From contig JARKQY010000007.1 of the NCBI GenBank assembly GCA_029974635.1, forward strand, positions 124,001 through 188,000: a stretch of DNA of 64,000 nt. Direction: 5' to 3'. The notes below the pieces were generated by a model that did not search any database, had not been told where the DNA came from, and saw nothing but the letters and a program-made list of their open reading frames with translations. The stretch's first letter is position 1, and every line of letters starts with the position of its first letter. Position numbers and translations under genes: made by a program. This DNA is from Bacillota bacterium. GTDB taxonomy: Bacteria; Bacillota; UBA4882; UBA8346. Shown one piece after another: positions 25,236 through 34,485 of the stretch.

Positions 25236-25909
25236 AATTCAAACTACTGGCCACCGACATTGATGGAACCATTACTGATGAAAAGGGACGCATCCACCTT
25301 CCAGCCGTGGAAGCGATTCGCAATCTTGAATCACGGGGAATCCCAGTGATCCTAGTCTCGGGAAGGCCCTTGCCCTTCGTAGAAAGCCTGGCTTTATACC
25401 TGGGAACAAGCGGGCCGGTGATTGCTGAAAACGGAGCCGTAGTGAAAAACGGAGCCGAAACAGTCATTTTTGGCCATGCGCAAGCGGCGCAAAGTGCCCT
25501 TCCCTTGTTGCAGAAGAATTTTTGCATCGAATTGCACGATGATAATCGCTACCGTATGGTCGACATTACGTTCCGGAAAGGGATCAATCCGGAACTGCTG
25601 CAGCAGTTCATTGAAGAACAACAACTTCCGGTGACGTTGCTGGTAACTAATGTAATGCTTCATTTGGTTGATCATTCGGTTTCCAAAGGCCGGACAATCC
25701 TTCAAGTTATAAAGAATCTCACCCTTGCTCCAAGTCAAATTGCAGTATGCGGTGATTCCCATAATGATTTGCCAATGTTTGAAATCGGCACCACGAATCT
25801 GGCAGTAGCCAACGCCGCAGAACCTCTCAAGAAAAAAGCTGATTATGTGAGTGAAAGACCTTACGGTGAAGGTTTCGCCGAATTGGTTAACCGTATTTTA
25901 TTGCGCTAA
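25232..25909 (+). CDS. HAD-family phosphatase, phosphoglycolate phosphatase/Cof type
   Basis: A 225-residue HAD hydrolase of the Cof/IIB class: ATDIDGTITDEKG (nucleophile and acid aspartates), VSGRPLP, SKGRTI (conserved lysine) and CGDSHNDLPMFE. Size and cap resemble the archaeal-type phosphoglycolate phosphatases and sucrose-phosphate phosphatases, so a sugar phosphate is the likely substrate. The ATG overlaps the nfnB stop (ATGA), so the two genes are translationally coupled. Confidence 0.85.
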   Translation: MKFKLLATDIDGTITDEKGRIHLPAVEAIRNLESRGIPVILVSGRPLPFVESLALYLGTSGPVIAENGAVVKNGAETVIFGHAQAAQSALPLLQKNFCIELHDDNRYRMVDITFRKGINPELLQQFIEEQQLPVTLLVTNVMLHLVDHSVSKGRTILQVIKNLTLAPSQIAVCGDSHNDLPMFEIGTTNLAVANAAEPLKKKADYVSERPYGEGFAELVNRILLR

Positions 25910-25964
25910 AATACTAGTCCGTTAGTTCCAGCAGTTGCTACCAAAAAAATCCTCATCGCAACTA

Positions 25965-25993
25965 TTGATTTGGATCTGAATTTATATTATAAT
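25965..25993 (+). promoter_or_regulatory. tRNA promoter
   Basis: TTGATT (25965-25970) and TATAAT (25988-25993) with a 17-base spacer lie 22 bases before tRNA-Met. Confidence 0.75.
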
Positions 25994-26015
25994 ACTATAT
26001 GCACTTGTCTTAGCT

Positions 26016-26092
26016 GGCGGTGTAGCTCAGTTGGTACGAGCATGCGGTTCATACCCGCAGTGTCACTGGTTCGATCCCAGTCACCGCCACCA
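26016..26092 (+). tRNA. tRNA-Met (anticodon CAU), elongator type
   Basis: A 77-base cloverleaf beginning GGCGGTGTAGCTCAG, with anticodon loop TTCATAC, GGTTCGATCCC T-arm and encoded CCA. The first base pair is G-C, unlike the mismatched end of initiator tRNA, so elongator Met is preferred; a lysidine-modified tRNA-Ile cannot be fully excluded. Confidence 0.9.
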
Positions 26093-26169
26093 TGCTTTTG
26101 AAGTACAAAACAAGTGTGAAATATAAGGATAAAGTTTGAAGTAGCTATTTGTAAAGTTGTAAATCAGTT

Positions 26170-26180
26170 ACTAGATAACT
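26170..26180. repeat. ACTAGATAACT short repeat
   Basis: Exact copy of the 11-mer at 8081-8091. Here it lies inside TCAGTTA-CTAGA-TAACTGA, a perfect seven-base inverted repeat just before tRNA-Lys. Confidence 0.45.
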
Positions 26181-26200
26181 GATAACAAATAACTTAAAAT

Positions 26201-26276
<76 letters not shown>

Positions 26277-26287
26277 TAAGAATTGAC

Positions 26288-26319
26288 AAGGCTTTGCGGA
26301 ATTTCGCAAGGCCTTTTTT
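26288..26319 (+). terminator. Intrinsic terminator after the tRNA pair
   Basis: AAGGCTTTGCG pairs with CGCAAGGCCTT with one bulge and is followed by TTTTTT. Confidence 0.85.
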
Positions 26320-26450
26320 GCTGTCGTGCACCTATAAGTGCTTCATTAATTTTTTTGACACCTGCCCGTTTTTGGCAGGATTATAATTAGAAATATAGAA
26401 ATATATTTTAATATTATTGAATTTTGAAATTACATATAGGAGATACTAGT

Positions 26451-27290
26451 TTGGAAAGTATCGTTGTTACGGGTTGTTCCTCGGGAATTGGCCGTGAAGC
26501 GGCTTTACACTTTTCAAAGGATTTTAAGGTATACGCCGGCGCCCCGAGTTTAGCGGACTTTGATGCAGAGATCACCGCTAATAAAAATATTTTTCCGGTG
26601 GAGATTGACTTTCTGAAGCCGGAAACCATTGATATGTCCTATAAAATTATCAGTTCGGACCTTGATGAAGATGGTTTATACGGTTTAATCAATAATGCCG
26701 GATCTGTAGTTGCCGGACCGTTGGAATATATGAACGAGGCTGATTTTCGCCGTTTGATGGAGATCAATTTCTGGGGCCATGTAAAAATGATCCAAACCTT
26801 CCTGCCAAGCATCCGCCGGACCAATGGCAGGATCATAAATGTCAGCTCCGCATTGGGAAGAGTTGCCGCGCCTTTTCACGGTCCATATGCGGCCTCGAAA
26901 TTCGCCTATGAAGCCTATTCGGATGCTTTACGCATGGAACTTAAAATCTGTTCCCAAATCAAGGTGATAATTATCAACCCGGGAAGCACCAAGACAAACG
27001 TTTGGCGCTTTCTGGATACCGATTTCAACCGCTTCCTAACCACTATGTCACCGGAGGCAATATCCCGTTATATTCACGGTTTTCAAAAATTCCATGATAC
27101 GTTTAAGAGATTCGAAGAGCATTCCATCGCTCCGCGTCACGTGGTAAAATCAATGGTGCATGCCTTATTATCTAAAAATCCAAAAACGCATTATTATCCC
27201 GGCCTTGAATCACGGGTATATAATCTTGTTCGCTTAATCCCTGATAAAATTCGTGATCAAGTTAGTTTTAAAGTAATTGGATTAAAATAA
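26451..27290 (+). CDS. Short-chain dehydrogenase/reductase
   Basis: A 279-residue classical SDR. The cofactor motif TGCSSGIG starts at about residue 7, NNAG follows in GLINNAGSVVAG, and the catalytic Ser, Tyr and Lys are in INVSSALGR and GPYAASKFAYEAYS. INPGSTKTNVW follows as usual. TTG at 26451 is chosen as start since TAGGAG is eight bases upstream and the protein then opens MESIVVTGCSSG. It stands alone between the tRNA terminator and its own terminator. The substrate is unknown; the long C-terminal part resembles retinol-dehydrogenase-like members. Confidence 0.88.
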   Translation: MESIVVTGCSSGIGREAALHFSKDFKVYAGAPSLADFDAEITANKNIFPVEIDFLKPETIDMSYKIISSDLDEDGLYGLINNAGSVVAGPLEYMNEADFRRLMEINFWGHVKMIQTFLPSIRRTNGRIINVSSALGRVAAPFHGPYAASKFAYEAYSDALRMELKICSQIKVIIINPGSTKTNVWRFLDTDFNRFLTTMSPEAISRYIHGFQKFHDTFKRFEEHSIAPRHVVKSMVHALLSKNPKTHYYPGLESRVYNLVRLIPDKIRDQVSFKVIGLK

Positions 27291-27376
27291 GCCTTATCTC
27301 GGCGTATGGTGATGGGTTATCTTTCTATTTTCTTCTTCCCTTTCTTCGACGGCGAATTTCTATAAATAACCGTGTT

Positions 27377-27408
27377 AAACCCGCGCAAGTACCGGGTTTG
27401 TTTTTTTA
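27377..27408 (+). terminator. Intrinsic terminator after the SDR gene
   Basis: AAACCCG and CGGGTTT form a stem with a nine-base loop, followed by a run of Ts. Confidence 0.85.
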
Positions 27409-27520
27409 TCAACAACAGAGGCTATATCTTGTATGAGAAAACAAACTACCTTCATGCTCTATTCCCTTGAATAAAGGATTAATAACTGAACATAATAACC
27501 AAAAAGGAGTGAATCCGGAA

Positions 27521-29161
27521 ATGGCCTCCCATACTGTCGCCCAATATCTGGCGGAACAGCTTGATGCCTGGGGAATCCAGACTGTTTACGGAGTTCCCGG
27601 AGATGCGATCCTGCCTTTTCTGGATGCTATCAGTAAACATCCCCGCCTAAAATTTATCAGCGTCAAGCATGAAGCAACTGCGGCCCTTATGGCATCGGCC
27701 GAAGCCAAGCTAATGGACCGGATTGGCGTTTGTGTCGCCACCAGCGGACCAGGCAGTGCCAATCTCATTAATGGACTGGCGGACGCCAAAAGCGACCGGG
27801 CGCCGGTATTGGCTATTACCGGTCAAGTGGACAGTTTCAATATCGGAACCGATTATAAGCAATACATCGACCAAAGTTTATTGATGTCCGCGGTAGCCGG
27901 TTACTCGGGCCTGGTATCGGTCCCGGATTCTTGCAATGATGTGATAATTAAAGCACTTCGGACGGCTTTGGGAGAAGGGACCGTGGCCCATGTGGCTTTT
28001 ACTCAAGATGTCTGGCAATTGCCGACTGTTGAAAAAATAAGACCCATGGAACCATATATAAAAACCGCGGCCCAATCACCCCCCGAGGTTATCGCCGAAG
28101 CGGTAAAGCGCCTGAATGAAGCCCGGCGTCCTGCCATTCTCGCCGGACGCGGCATCCGGAATCTCGGGACGCAGATGATCGAATTCGCCTCTAAATGGCA
28201 GGCCGGAATCTGTTTAACCATGGCTGCCAAAGGCCGACTTCCCATCCATCCCTTGGTTATGGGGGGAGTGGGCGAGGGAGGGAGTGAAGCCTCTACAGCT
28301 ATGCTTTCCGAGGCAGATATGATAGCGATTATCGGCGCTACCTGGTGGCCGGATAAATATGTACCTGATGAAACACGAATTATTCAACTGGATGTGGTTC
28401 CAGGAAATATTGGCGGCCAAATCCCGGTGGAGTACGGAGTGGTCGGTGATTTATCCCGCTTGTTGCCGGCGATTACCGAGGGACTTTCCAGAACAGAAAA
28501 ACCGGAATGGCTCTCCCGACTGCATTCTTTCTCCCAGCGGTGGTCGGAGCGCACCGCTTTGGAAACCGGTTTGGACCGGGACACGATTTCACCGGGATTT
28601 TTAATGAAAACCCTGGAAGGAACTATTGCCGGGAATGCAATAATCACCCTTGACGTTGGCGACCATACGGTCTGGTTTAACCGGATTTTTAACGGGACGG
28701 GGCAGGAGATCTTGGTTTCGGGTTCCTGGCGTACCATGGGATTTGGGGTTCCGGCCGCACTCAGCGCTAAATTAGCCCAACCGGAGCGCCAGGTCGTGGC
28801 CATAACCGGAGATGGCGGATTCGCCATGTGTTTGGGTGATTTTTTGACCGCGGTTCGCTACCAGTTGCCAATAATAGTGGTAGTGGTAAACAATGGCTTT
28901 CTGGCCATGGAACGAGATAAAATGGAAATGATGGCTATGAACGTTTCAGTGACCGCCATCTCCAATCCCGACTTTGCAAAATTCGCACAAGCCTGTGGTG
29001 GGACCGGTTTTCGGGTAGAACGACCCGGCAATCTGAAAAATATTTTACATCAAGCAATCCAAAGTCAGCAACCCGCTGTAGTAGATGTAATTACTTCCCC
29101 GGATTTCTTTCCTGGCATGGAACAGAAATCCCACTCCACCCGGGAATTGGCCATAGTATAA
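27521..29161 (+). CDS. ThDP-dependent enzyme, pyruvate oxidase/acetolactate synthase type
   Basis: A 546-residue thiamine-diphosphate enzyme with the three expected domains. The N-terminal domain has YGVPGDAILPFLDAI and the catalytic glutamate in ISVKHEATAALMA; the middle domain is a nucleotide-binding fold (RPAILAGRGIRN); the C-terminal ThDP domain has TGDGGFAMCLGDFLTAV with VVNNG (GDG-x-NN motif). Among relatives, pyruvate oxidase fits the overall look best, but acetolactate synthase and others share these motifs. A large catalase gene follows 69 bases later; an oxidase making hydrogen peroxide would explain the pairing. The ATG at 27521 gives MASHTVAQYLAEQL; GGAG is 11 bases upstream. Confidence 0.82.
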   Translation: MASHTVAQYLAEQLDAWGIQTVYGVPGDAILPFLDAISKHPRLKFISVKHEATAALMASAEAKLMDRIGVCVATSGPGSANLINGLADAKSDRAPVLAITGQVDSFNIGTDYKQYIDQSLLMSAVAGYSGLVSVPDSCNDVIIKALRTALGEGTVAHVAFTQDVWQLPTVEKIRPMEPYIKTAAQSPPEVIAEAVKRLNEARRPAILAGRGIRNLGTQMIEFASKWQAGICLTMAAKGRLPIHPLVMGGVGEGGSEASTAMLSEADMIAIIGATWWPDKYVPDETRIIQLDVVPGNIGGQIPVEYGVVGDLSRLLPAITEGLSRTEKPEWLSRLHSFSQRWSERTALETGLDRDTISPGFLMKTLEGTIAGNAIITLDVGDHTVWFNRIFNGTGQEILVSGSWRTMGFGVPAALSAKLAQPERQVVAITGDGGFAMCLGDFLTAVRYQLPIIVVVVNNGFLAMERDKMEMMAMNVSVTAISNPDFAKFAQACGGTGFRVERPGNLKNILHQAIQSQQPAVVDVITSPDFFPGMEQKSHSTRELAIV

Positions 29162-29230
29162 CTTTTGTAGTCTGTAGATGCCGGCCATAAAGCATGACAT
29201 TTTAAATACGTTTATACGAGGAGGAGAATA

Positions 29231-31369
29231 GTGACAACAGAACAAATACCATCCGGACCTATAGGGGAACACAGCAAGAATGAACAATTGGCTGCGTTTC
29301 GAGTGAGGCATGCCGGTGCAAAACTTTCCACCAATCAAGGAGTGCGCGTCTCAAATACCGATGATTCACTCAAGGCGGGAGTACGAGGCCCGACCCTGAT
29401 GGAGGACTTCCACTTCCGGGAAAAAATTACTCACTTTGACCACGAGCGAATTCCGGAACGGGTTGTTCATGCCCGGGGATTTGGCGCCCACGGCTATTTT
29501 CAGGTTTATGAGTCCATGGCCGAATATACCAAGGCAAAATTCCTTCAGGATCCTTCCGTCAAGACTCCGGTTTTTGTGCGTTTTTCCACCGTTGTGGGTT
29601 CCCGGGGATCGGCGGATACCGTGCGCGATGTCCGCGGATTCGCCACCAAGTTCTATACGGAAGATGGCAATTATGACCTGGTTGGCAATAACATCCCGGT
29701 CTTCTTCATTCAGGATGCTATTAAGTTTCCGGATGTAATCCATGCCATTAAACCAGAACCAGAAAACGAAATACCGCAAGCTTCCTCAGCCCACGATACT
29801 TTTTGGGACTTCGTCACTGGCACTCCGGAAACTGCCCATATGATTATGTGGCTGCTTTCCGATAGAGGTATCCCGCGCAGTTACCGGATGATGGAAGGTT
29901 TCGGAGTCCACACTTTCAGGTTCGTCAATCAACAAGGCAAGGCCTGTTTTGTAAAGTTTCACTGGAAACCGGCATTGGGGGTCCACTCCCTAGTCTGGGA
30001 CGAAGCCCAAAAACTGGCCGGGAAAGATCCCGACTATCACCGGCGTGACCTGTGGGATGCCATTAATAGGGGCGAATATCCCGAATATGAACTTGGCGTC
30101 CAGATCATCGCGGAGGAAGATGAGTTCAAGTTTGACTTCGACATCCTCGACCCCACCAAGCTATGGCCGGAGGAATTGATCCCCGTCAGAAGAGTCGGCA
30201 AGATGACCCTAACCCGGAATGTGGATAACTTTTTTGCGGAGACCGAGCAAGTGGCCTTCCATCCAGGACATGTGGTCCCGGGTATTGATTTTACAAACGA
30301 TCCTTTACTCCAAGGCCGGTTGTTTTCCTATCTGGACACCCAGCTCATCCGCTTAGGCGGTCCCAATTTTCATGAGATACCTATCAATCGCCCGGTGGCT
30401 CACGTCCACAATAATCAACGGGACGGTTATCACCGGGCGACTATCGATGAGGGGCGCGTCAGTTACTTTCCAAACTCTCTCCAGGGAGATACACCTCAGC
30501 CCGCTACGGAAACCGAAGGCGGTTATGTGCATTATGCGGAGAAATTGGATGGCGCAAAGGTTCGCCAGCGGAGTGAGAGCTTTAAAGATCATTACCGCCA
30601 GGCGACCCTTTTCTGGAACAGCATGTCGGAGGTTGAAAAACAGCATATTATCCAGGCCTTTCATTTTGAGGTCGGAAATGTCAAAGATAAACAGATAAAA
30701 CAACGGGTAGTGGATATGTTTAACAATGTGGCCGGAGACCTGGCGGTTCAAATTGCTGTGGGCATCGGCGCCAATCCGCCGGCTTCTCCGGGAGGCACCG
30801 GAGTCACGGCATCATCGCCGGCTCTAAGCCAGGAAAACACCATCAAGAATCCCCGGACCAGGAAAGTGGCCGTCCTGGCGGAGAATGGCTTTAATTTCCC
30901 TGAAGTAACCCAGGTGATTGATACCCTGAATACTGCCGGCATCCAAACGGAGATTGTCAGCCCGAATCTGGGGATGATCACTAGCGCTGACGGCCGGAAT
31001 TTAGAAGTGACCAAGAATTATCTCACTGCCGGTTCCATTCTGTATGACGCGGTTTACATTGCCGGAGGGCGGCAAAGCGTGGATAGTTTATTGGCTCGGG
31101 GTGACGCGCTGCACTTCATCAATGAAGCCTTTAAGCACGCCAAAGCCATCGGCGCCGCCAACGAAGGAATTGATTTACTGGCAGCTTCACAGATTCAGGG
31201 TGTGGCATTGGCCGGACCGGAGACGCAAGCGCAGCTTTTCTCCGAGCTTGGAGTAATAACCATCCGTAATGCGGCGGATTTAAGCTATTTCAGCCAGGAG
31301 TTCATCAATGTAATTTCCCAGCATCGTCATTGGACGCGGCAACTGCAAAAAGAACTAGCACCCGCTTAG
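29231..31369 (+). CDS. katE: Large-subunit (clade 2) catalase with glutamine-amidotransferase-like C-terminus
   Basis: A 712-residue heme catalase of the HPII/KatE type, which breaks down hydrogen peroxide. [18 protein letters not shown] contains the catalytic histidine region, [27 protein letters not shown] follows, the distal asparagine is in [12 protein letters not shown] and the heme tyrosine region is in [11 protein letters not shown]. Residues from about 545 to the end form the flavodoxin/DJ-1-like domain ([23 protein letters not shown]) seen only in large catalases. It starts with GTG after GAGGAGGAG. No peroxide-regulator binding site was recognised. Confidence 0.95.
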   Translation: MTTEQIPSGPIGEHSKNEQLAAFRVRHAGAKLSTNQGVRVSNTDDSLKAGVRGPTLMEDFHFREKITHFDHERIPERVVHARGFGAHGYFQVYESMAEYTKAKFLQDPSVKTPVFVRFSTVVGSRGSADTVRDVRGFATKFYTEDGNYDLVGNNIPVFFIQDAIKFPDVIHAIKPEPENEIPQASSAHDTFWDFVTGTPETAHMIMWLLSDRGIPRSYRMMEGFGVHTFRFVNQQGKACFVKFHWKPALGVHSLVWDEAQKLAGKDPDYHRRDLWDAINRGEYPEYELGVQIIAEEDEFKFDFDILDPTKLWPEELIPVRRVGKMTLTRNVDNFFAETEQVAFHPGHVVPGIDFTNDPLLQGRLFSYLDTQLIRLGGPNFHEIPINRPVAHVHNNQRDGYHRATIDEGRVSYFPNSLQGDTPQPATETEGGYVHYAEKLDGAKVRQRSESFKDHYRQATLFWNSMSEVEKQHIIQAFHFEVGNVKDKQIKQRVVDMFNNVAGDLAVQIAVGIGANPPASPGGTGVTASSPALSQENTIKNPRTRKVAVLAENGFNFPEVTQVIDTLNTAGIQTEIVSPNLGMITSADGRNLEVTKNYLTAGSILYDAVYIAGGRQSVDSLLARGDALHFINEAFKHAKAIGAANEGIDLLAASQIQGVALAGPETQAQLFSELGVITIRNAADLSYFSQEFINVISQHRHWTRQLQKELAPA

Positions 31370-31401
31370 TCTCATTCGTCTTTAGTTCAGAATAAAGCTA
31401 A

Positions 31402-31440
31402 AACCTTGAAATAAAAATATCATTTCAGGGTTTTCTTTTT
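31402..31440 (+). terminator. Intrinsic terminator after katE
   Basis: AACCTTGAAAT pairs with ATTTCAGGGTT (one G-U) and is followed by TTCTTTTT. Confidence 0.8.
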
Positions 31441-31466
31441 AAACGAAATATGTATATACTAAATAT

Positions 31467-31850
31467 ATGACAAAAAATAATAAATACATAAAAGTACTTT
31501 TAATTGCCGCCGGATCTTTATTTACTTTTTTGGGGATCTTGGGTATTTTTTTGCCCCTGCTTCCTACCACGCCCTTTATCTTGCTTGCCGCGGCTTGTTT
31601 CAGCAGAAGCTCGGAAAAACTCTATCAAAAGCTTTTAAATGGCAAATTATTGGGGAAATATATCAGAAATTATCGCGCCGGCAAAGGTATCCCCTTGCGT
31701 GTTAAAATATCGGTCATTTCGTTGCTATGGCTATCGATCGGATATTCAGTTCTATTTTTATTGTCCAGTCTGATTATGAAGGGAGTATTAGTGCTGATTG
31801 CTGTCAGTGTGACGGTACATATACTTTTAATCAAAACTTATAGAGAATAA
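31467..31850 (+). CDS. DUF454 (YbaN) family inner-membrane protein
   Basis: A 127-residue protein with about four hydrophobic segments. GIFLPLLPTTPFILLAAACFSRSSEKLYQ is the DUF454 signature, followed by a conserved Y-x-AGKGIPLRVK loop. Function is unknown in the family. It stands between two terminated genes. Confidence 0.85.
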   Translation: MTKNNKYIKVLLIAAGSLFTFLGILGIFLPLLPTTPFILLAAACFSRSSEKLYQKLLNGKLLGKYIRNYRAGKGIPLRVKISVISLLWLSIGYSVLFLLSSLIMKGVLVLIAVSVTVHILLIKTYRE

Positions 31851-31874
31851 TCCTGAATTATCGAACCTAAATCA

Positions 31875-32327
31875 TCAGTTCTCAATTAATTCCGTTGCAT
31901 ATTTTCCGATGAACCAGGCAGCAGTTAGTCCAAATATTGAATGCTCAATGAAAGCGCTCAAAGAAGATCCAAGATCCGTCGGTGTAATGCGGACAACATG
32001 TAAATTGATAACGAATCCGAATAAAGATAGCCAGATGAACCATCCAAAACCCAAGCCTTTTAGATAAAGGTAATCTTTTTTGGCCAGTTTGATGAAATAT
32101 AACAATATAACGCCAAATATTGCACCGGTTATCATATCCGCCAATGCCCCCAGTATCCATCCACCAACCTTGGTGACTTCTTCCGGCTGAACAAAAATGG
32201 AGGCCGCAACATGCCAGTATAAATGTTTCGAAAACCCGACAGTAACCGAAACAAAGTCAGCGGCTTCTTTGGCAACCGTTCCGACAATCCCGGCCATTCC
32301 CCCGAATATAATCGGATCCTGTTTCAA
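31875..32327 (-). CDS. Hypothetical four-helix membrane protein
   Basis: From a TTG with AAGGAGG eight bases upstream the product has 150 residues and four hydrophobic helices, with a glycine-rich first helix (IIFGGMAGIVGTVAKEAADF) and a last helix SIFGLTAAWFIGKYATELI. The conserved-looking polar positions include an H-x-H-V region (LYWHVAASIF, LHVVRITPTDL). It is found as an uncharacterised protein in Bacillota in my recollection; no function can be given. It converges with the DUF454 gene and leaves a 24-base gap. Confidence 0.68.
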   Translation of the reverse strand: MKQDPIIFGGMAGIVGTVAKEAADFVSVTVGFSKHLYWHVAASIFVQPEEVTKVGGWILGALADMITGAIFGVILLYFIKLAKKDYLYLKGLGFGWFIWLSLFGFVINLHVVRITPTDLGSSLSAFIEHSIFGLTAAWFIGKYATELIEN

Positions 32328-32544
32328 GATAAATACCTCCTTGTTTAGTTTTCCCTTTGCTGCAATCATTATACTAGGGTCCAACCATAATACTTTTTAG
32401 ACTTTTTAGCGCTTAACAAGAGCTCATCAAGAGAATATTTACTACTACAGTTAAATACTTCAACGGATATTCAATTAGGGCCATCACATAATACAAATGT
32501 GAAGACTGTAAATAAAATCAAAGCTGCCGAACGGAAATGAAAAT

Positions 32545-33273
32545 ATGAATGAAACAGTGGTTGTCCTGGTTAGAAGTATTATTGCCTTTCTAACCCTACA
32601 TATTTTCACTAGATTACTGGGAAAGCAACAAGTCAGCCAATTGACTTTTTTTGATTATGTCTTGGGAATCACCATTGGATCTATTGCCGCCACGTTAACC
32701 TCCGATTTATCAAGCCGGGCCTGGCCTCATTGGGTAGGATTGGTTTCATGGACCTTAATGGTAATTGTTTTTCAATGGCTCACCATGCATTCACGGGCAG
32801 TTGCCAAGTATATCAATGGTGAACCGGTTGTTCTGATTATGAATGGCAAGATCATGGAAGGCGCTTTACGAAAAATGCGATATACCATTGATGAGCTTTT
32901 AGGCCAACTAAGGCATCATCAGATTTTCGACCTGGAAATCGTTGAATTCGCTGTTTTAGAAACTAATGGAAAAATATCAGTGTTAAAAAAGAGCCAATAC
33001 GTTCCGGTCACTCCCAACGACCTGAATATTCCAAGTAAATATAAAGGGATCAGTACCGAGCTGATTTACGATGGAGTTATCATTGAAGAAAATTTACGAA
33101 AGGTCAATCTGGATCGGGCTTGGTTGGAAGGCTATTTGAAATCTTTAAATATTAGAACCCCCGGAGAGGTTTTTTTAGCTGTTTTAGATACCCAAGGAAA
33201 ACTGTTTGTAGATAAGTATGCTGATCGCTTGCAAAACAAAACAGATATCAGTGATCTTCCGGATATCACTTAA
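32545..33273 (+). CDS. DUF421 (YetF/YcaP) family membrane protein
   Basis: A 242-residue protein with three N-terminal helices and a soluble C-terminal domain. RLLGKQQVSQLTFFDYVLGITIGSIAA and INGEPVVLIMNGKIMEGALRKMRYTIDELLGQLR are DUF421 signatures. In Bacillus such proteins affect the spore or cell envelope, but the biochemical role is unknown. The next gene, a DUF4363 protein, follows by 11 bases, a pairing often seen in spore formers. Confidence 0.88.
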   Translation: MNETVVVLVRSIIAFLTLHIFTRLLGKQQVSQLTFFDYVLGITIGSIAATLTSDLSSRAWPHWVGLVSWTLMVIVFQWLTMHSRAVAKYINGEPVVLIMNGKIMEGALRKMRYTIDELLGQLRHHQIFDLEIVEFAVLETNGKISVLKKSQYVPVTPNDLNIPSKYKGISTELIYDGVIIEENLRKVNLDRAWLEGYLKSLNIRTPGEVFLAVLDTQGKLFVDKYADRLQNKTDISDLPDIT

Positions 33274-33284
33274 AGGCGGATAAA

Positions 33285-33650
33285 ATGAAATTCTTTCTAT
33301 CTAAGGTTCTTCCATTTTTGATATTACTTTTTTTTATATTGATAATGAATAGCAGTATATTATTGAAAAAATCAACCGGAGCAAAGGATAATGTTGTACA
33401 ACACTTTCGATTGCTGGAAAAAAGCATCCATCAAAATGAATGGCTTCAATCGATTGAAAATACAAGGAATTTACAATCAGCGTGGCGGATAGTTTTAGCC
33501 CGAATCCAATTCAGTGTGGAAAGAGATGAAGTGAATAATTTTCAGCACAGTCTGGCACGTTTAAAAGGCTATTTAAAATCTCAAAATAAGCCCGGTTCCC
33601 TCGCTGAATTGGAAGAAATGAAAGAAACATGGAATGATTTGGGCGAATAA
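33285..33650 (+). CDS. DUF4363 family protein
   Basis: A 121-residue protein with one N-terminal signal/anchor helix (residues 8-25) and a helical periplasmic or surface domain rich in tryptophan-containing helices (HQNEWLQSIEN, LQSAWRIVLARIQF). This matches DUF4363 proteins, usually encoded beside DUF421 proteins as here. No catalytic motif is visible. Confidence 0.78.
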   Translation: MKFFLSKVLPFLILLFFILIMNSSILLKKSTGAKDNVVQHFRLLEKSIHQNEWLQSIENTRNLQSAWRIVLARIQFSVERDEVNNFQHSLARLKGYLKSQNKPGSLAELEEMKETWNDLGE

Positions 33651-33685
33651 TAACTATCATAAATGAAAATCCCAGTCCATGTCGG

Positions 33686-33723
33686 ATAAAAAAGAAGACG
33701 GATTCTGGTGTATCCGCTTCTTT
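33686..33723 (-). terminator. Intrinsic terminator after the collagen-like gene
   Basis: On the minus strand GAAGCGGAT pairs with ATCCGTCTTC with a small bulge and is followed by six Ts. It lies between convergent genes, 34 bases beyond the collagen-like stop. Confidence 0.7.
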
Positions 33724-33756
33724 CGGGGTTGAATGATGGGTTCCATAATGAACTAT

Positions 33757-34320
33757 TCACTTTGTTGAAGGCGCTTTACCGCAAGTTACGGTGTGGGTGC
33801 CAAAGTCAAAAGAACCGGATTTTCCTGACGGCTTTTTCTGGATAGAAACTCCGGAAACCGAAGATGAACACGTAACTATGGTTGTCTTTCCGGCGGGTCC
33901 CGCCGCTCCAGATGGGCCCGTCGCTCCCACCGGACCGGTAGCACCTACGAAACCCGGCGGCCCCACAAGTCCTGCCGCTCCGGTGGCACCGGTTGCCCCT
34001 GTCGCTCCTGTAGGCCCGGTGGGTCCGATGATACACACAGGGAGCTTGATCAGGATCTGCTGTAAATGATGAATATTGACCAATAATTTTTCAATGACAG
34101 GATTGCGGCAATCCGACCAAATCAAATAAGTCTGCAATTTGCCCACAAGCACCGCCAGACAGTTAAGTACGCTCAAGATATTCTTTCCCCCAAAACACTC
34201 CACCGCCAGTTCCACATCGTCCAAAATAGAATGCTGAAACCCCTCTTCCAGGTCCAAACCGTTAATCTCGTTGCGAATTTCCAGCAAAAGACTTTCAATG
34301 CTGAGCTTTGCTGATTTCAA
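33757..34320 (-). CDS. Collagen-like repeat protein with coiled N-terminal domain
   Basis: Residues 1-95 form a helical domain ([37 protein letters not shown]); residues 99-146 are 16 uninterrupted Gly-X-Y triplets rich in GAT and GPx; the last 40 residues form a short C-terminal domain with two cysteines ([15 protein letters not shown]). No signal peptide or sortase motif is present. The layout resembles exosporium/spore-surface collagen-like proteins of spore formers, assembled from inside the mother cell, which fits the missing signal peptide. It is divergent from the MurF-like gene. Confidence 0.82.
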   Translation of the reverse strand: MKSAKLSIESLLLEIRNEINGLDLEEGFQHSILDDVELAVECFGGKNILSVLNCLAVLVGKLQTYLIWSDCRNPVIEKLLVNIHHLQQILIKLPVCIIGPTGPTGATGATGATGAAGLVGPPGFVGATGPVGATGPSGAAGPAGKTTIVTCSSSVSGVSIQKKPSGKSGSFDFGTHTVTCGKAPSTK

Positions 34321-34485
34321 TTATCATTCACCTCCCGATGTTTTTGATTCATTATACGGGAAAAAGTCTGCATACGTACTAACTAGAAAATAGTTTTTAA
34401 AGCCTTTATAAGGGTATATTTGAACGTTTAAGTTTATCGCTGCATAGAATAATCTGTAAATTCCCAAAAATATGCGAGTGTAACA

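Noticed and set aside
26016..26092. Initiator tRNA-fMet
   Set aside because: The first acceptor pair is G-C rather than the unpaired C-A typical of initiators.
33791..34069. Plus-strand proline-rich open frame
   Set aside because: It is the antisense of the Gly-X-Y repeats of the collagen-like gene.
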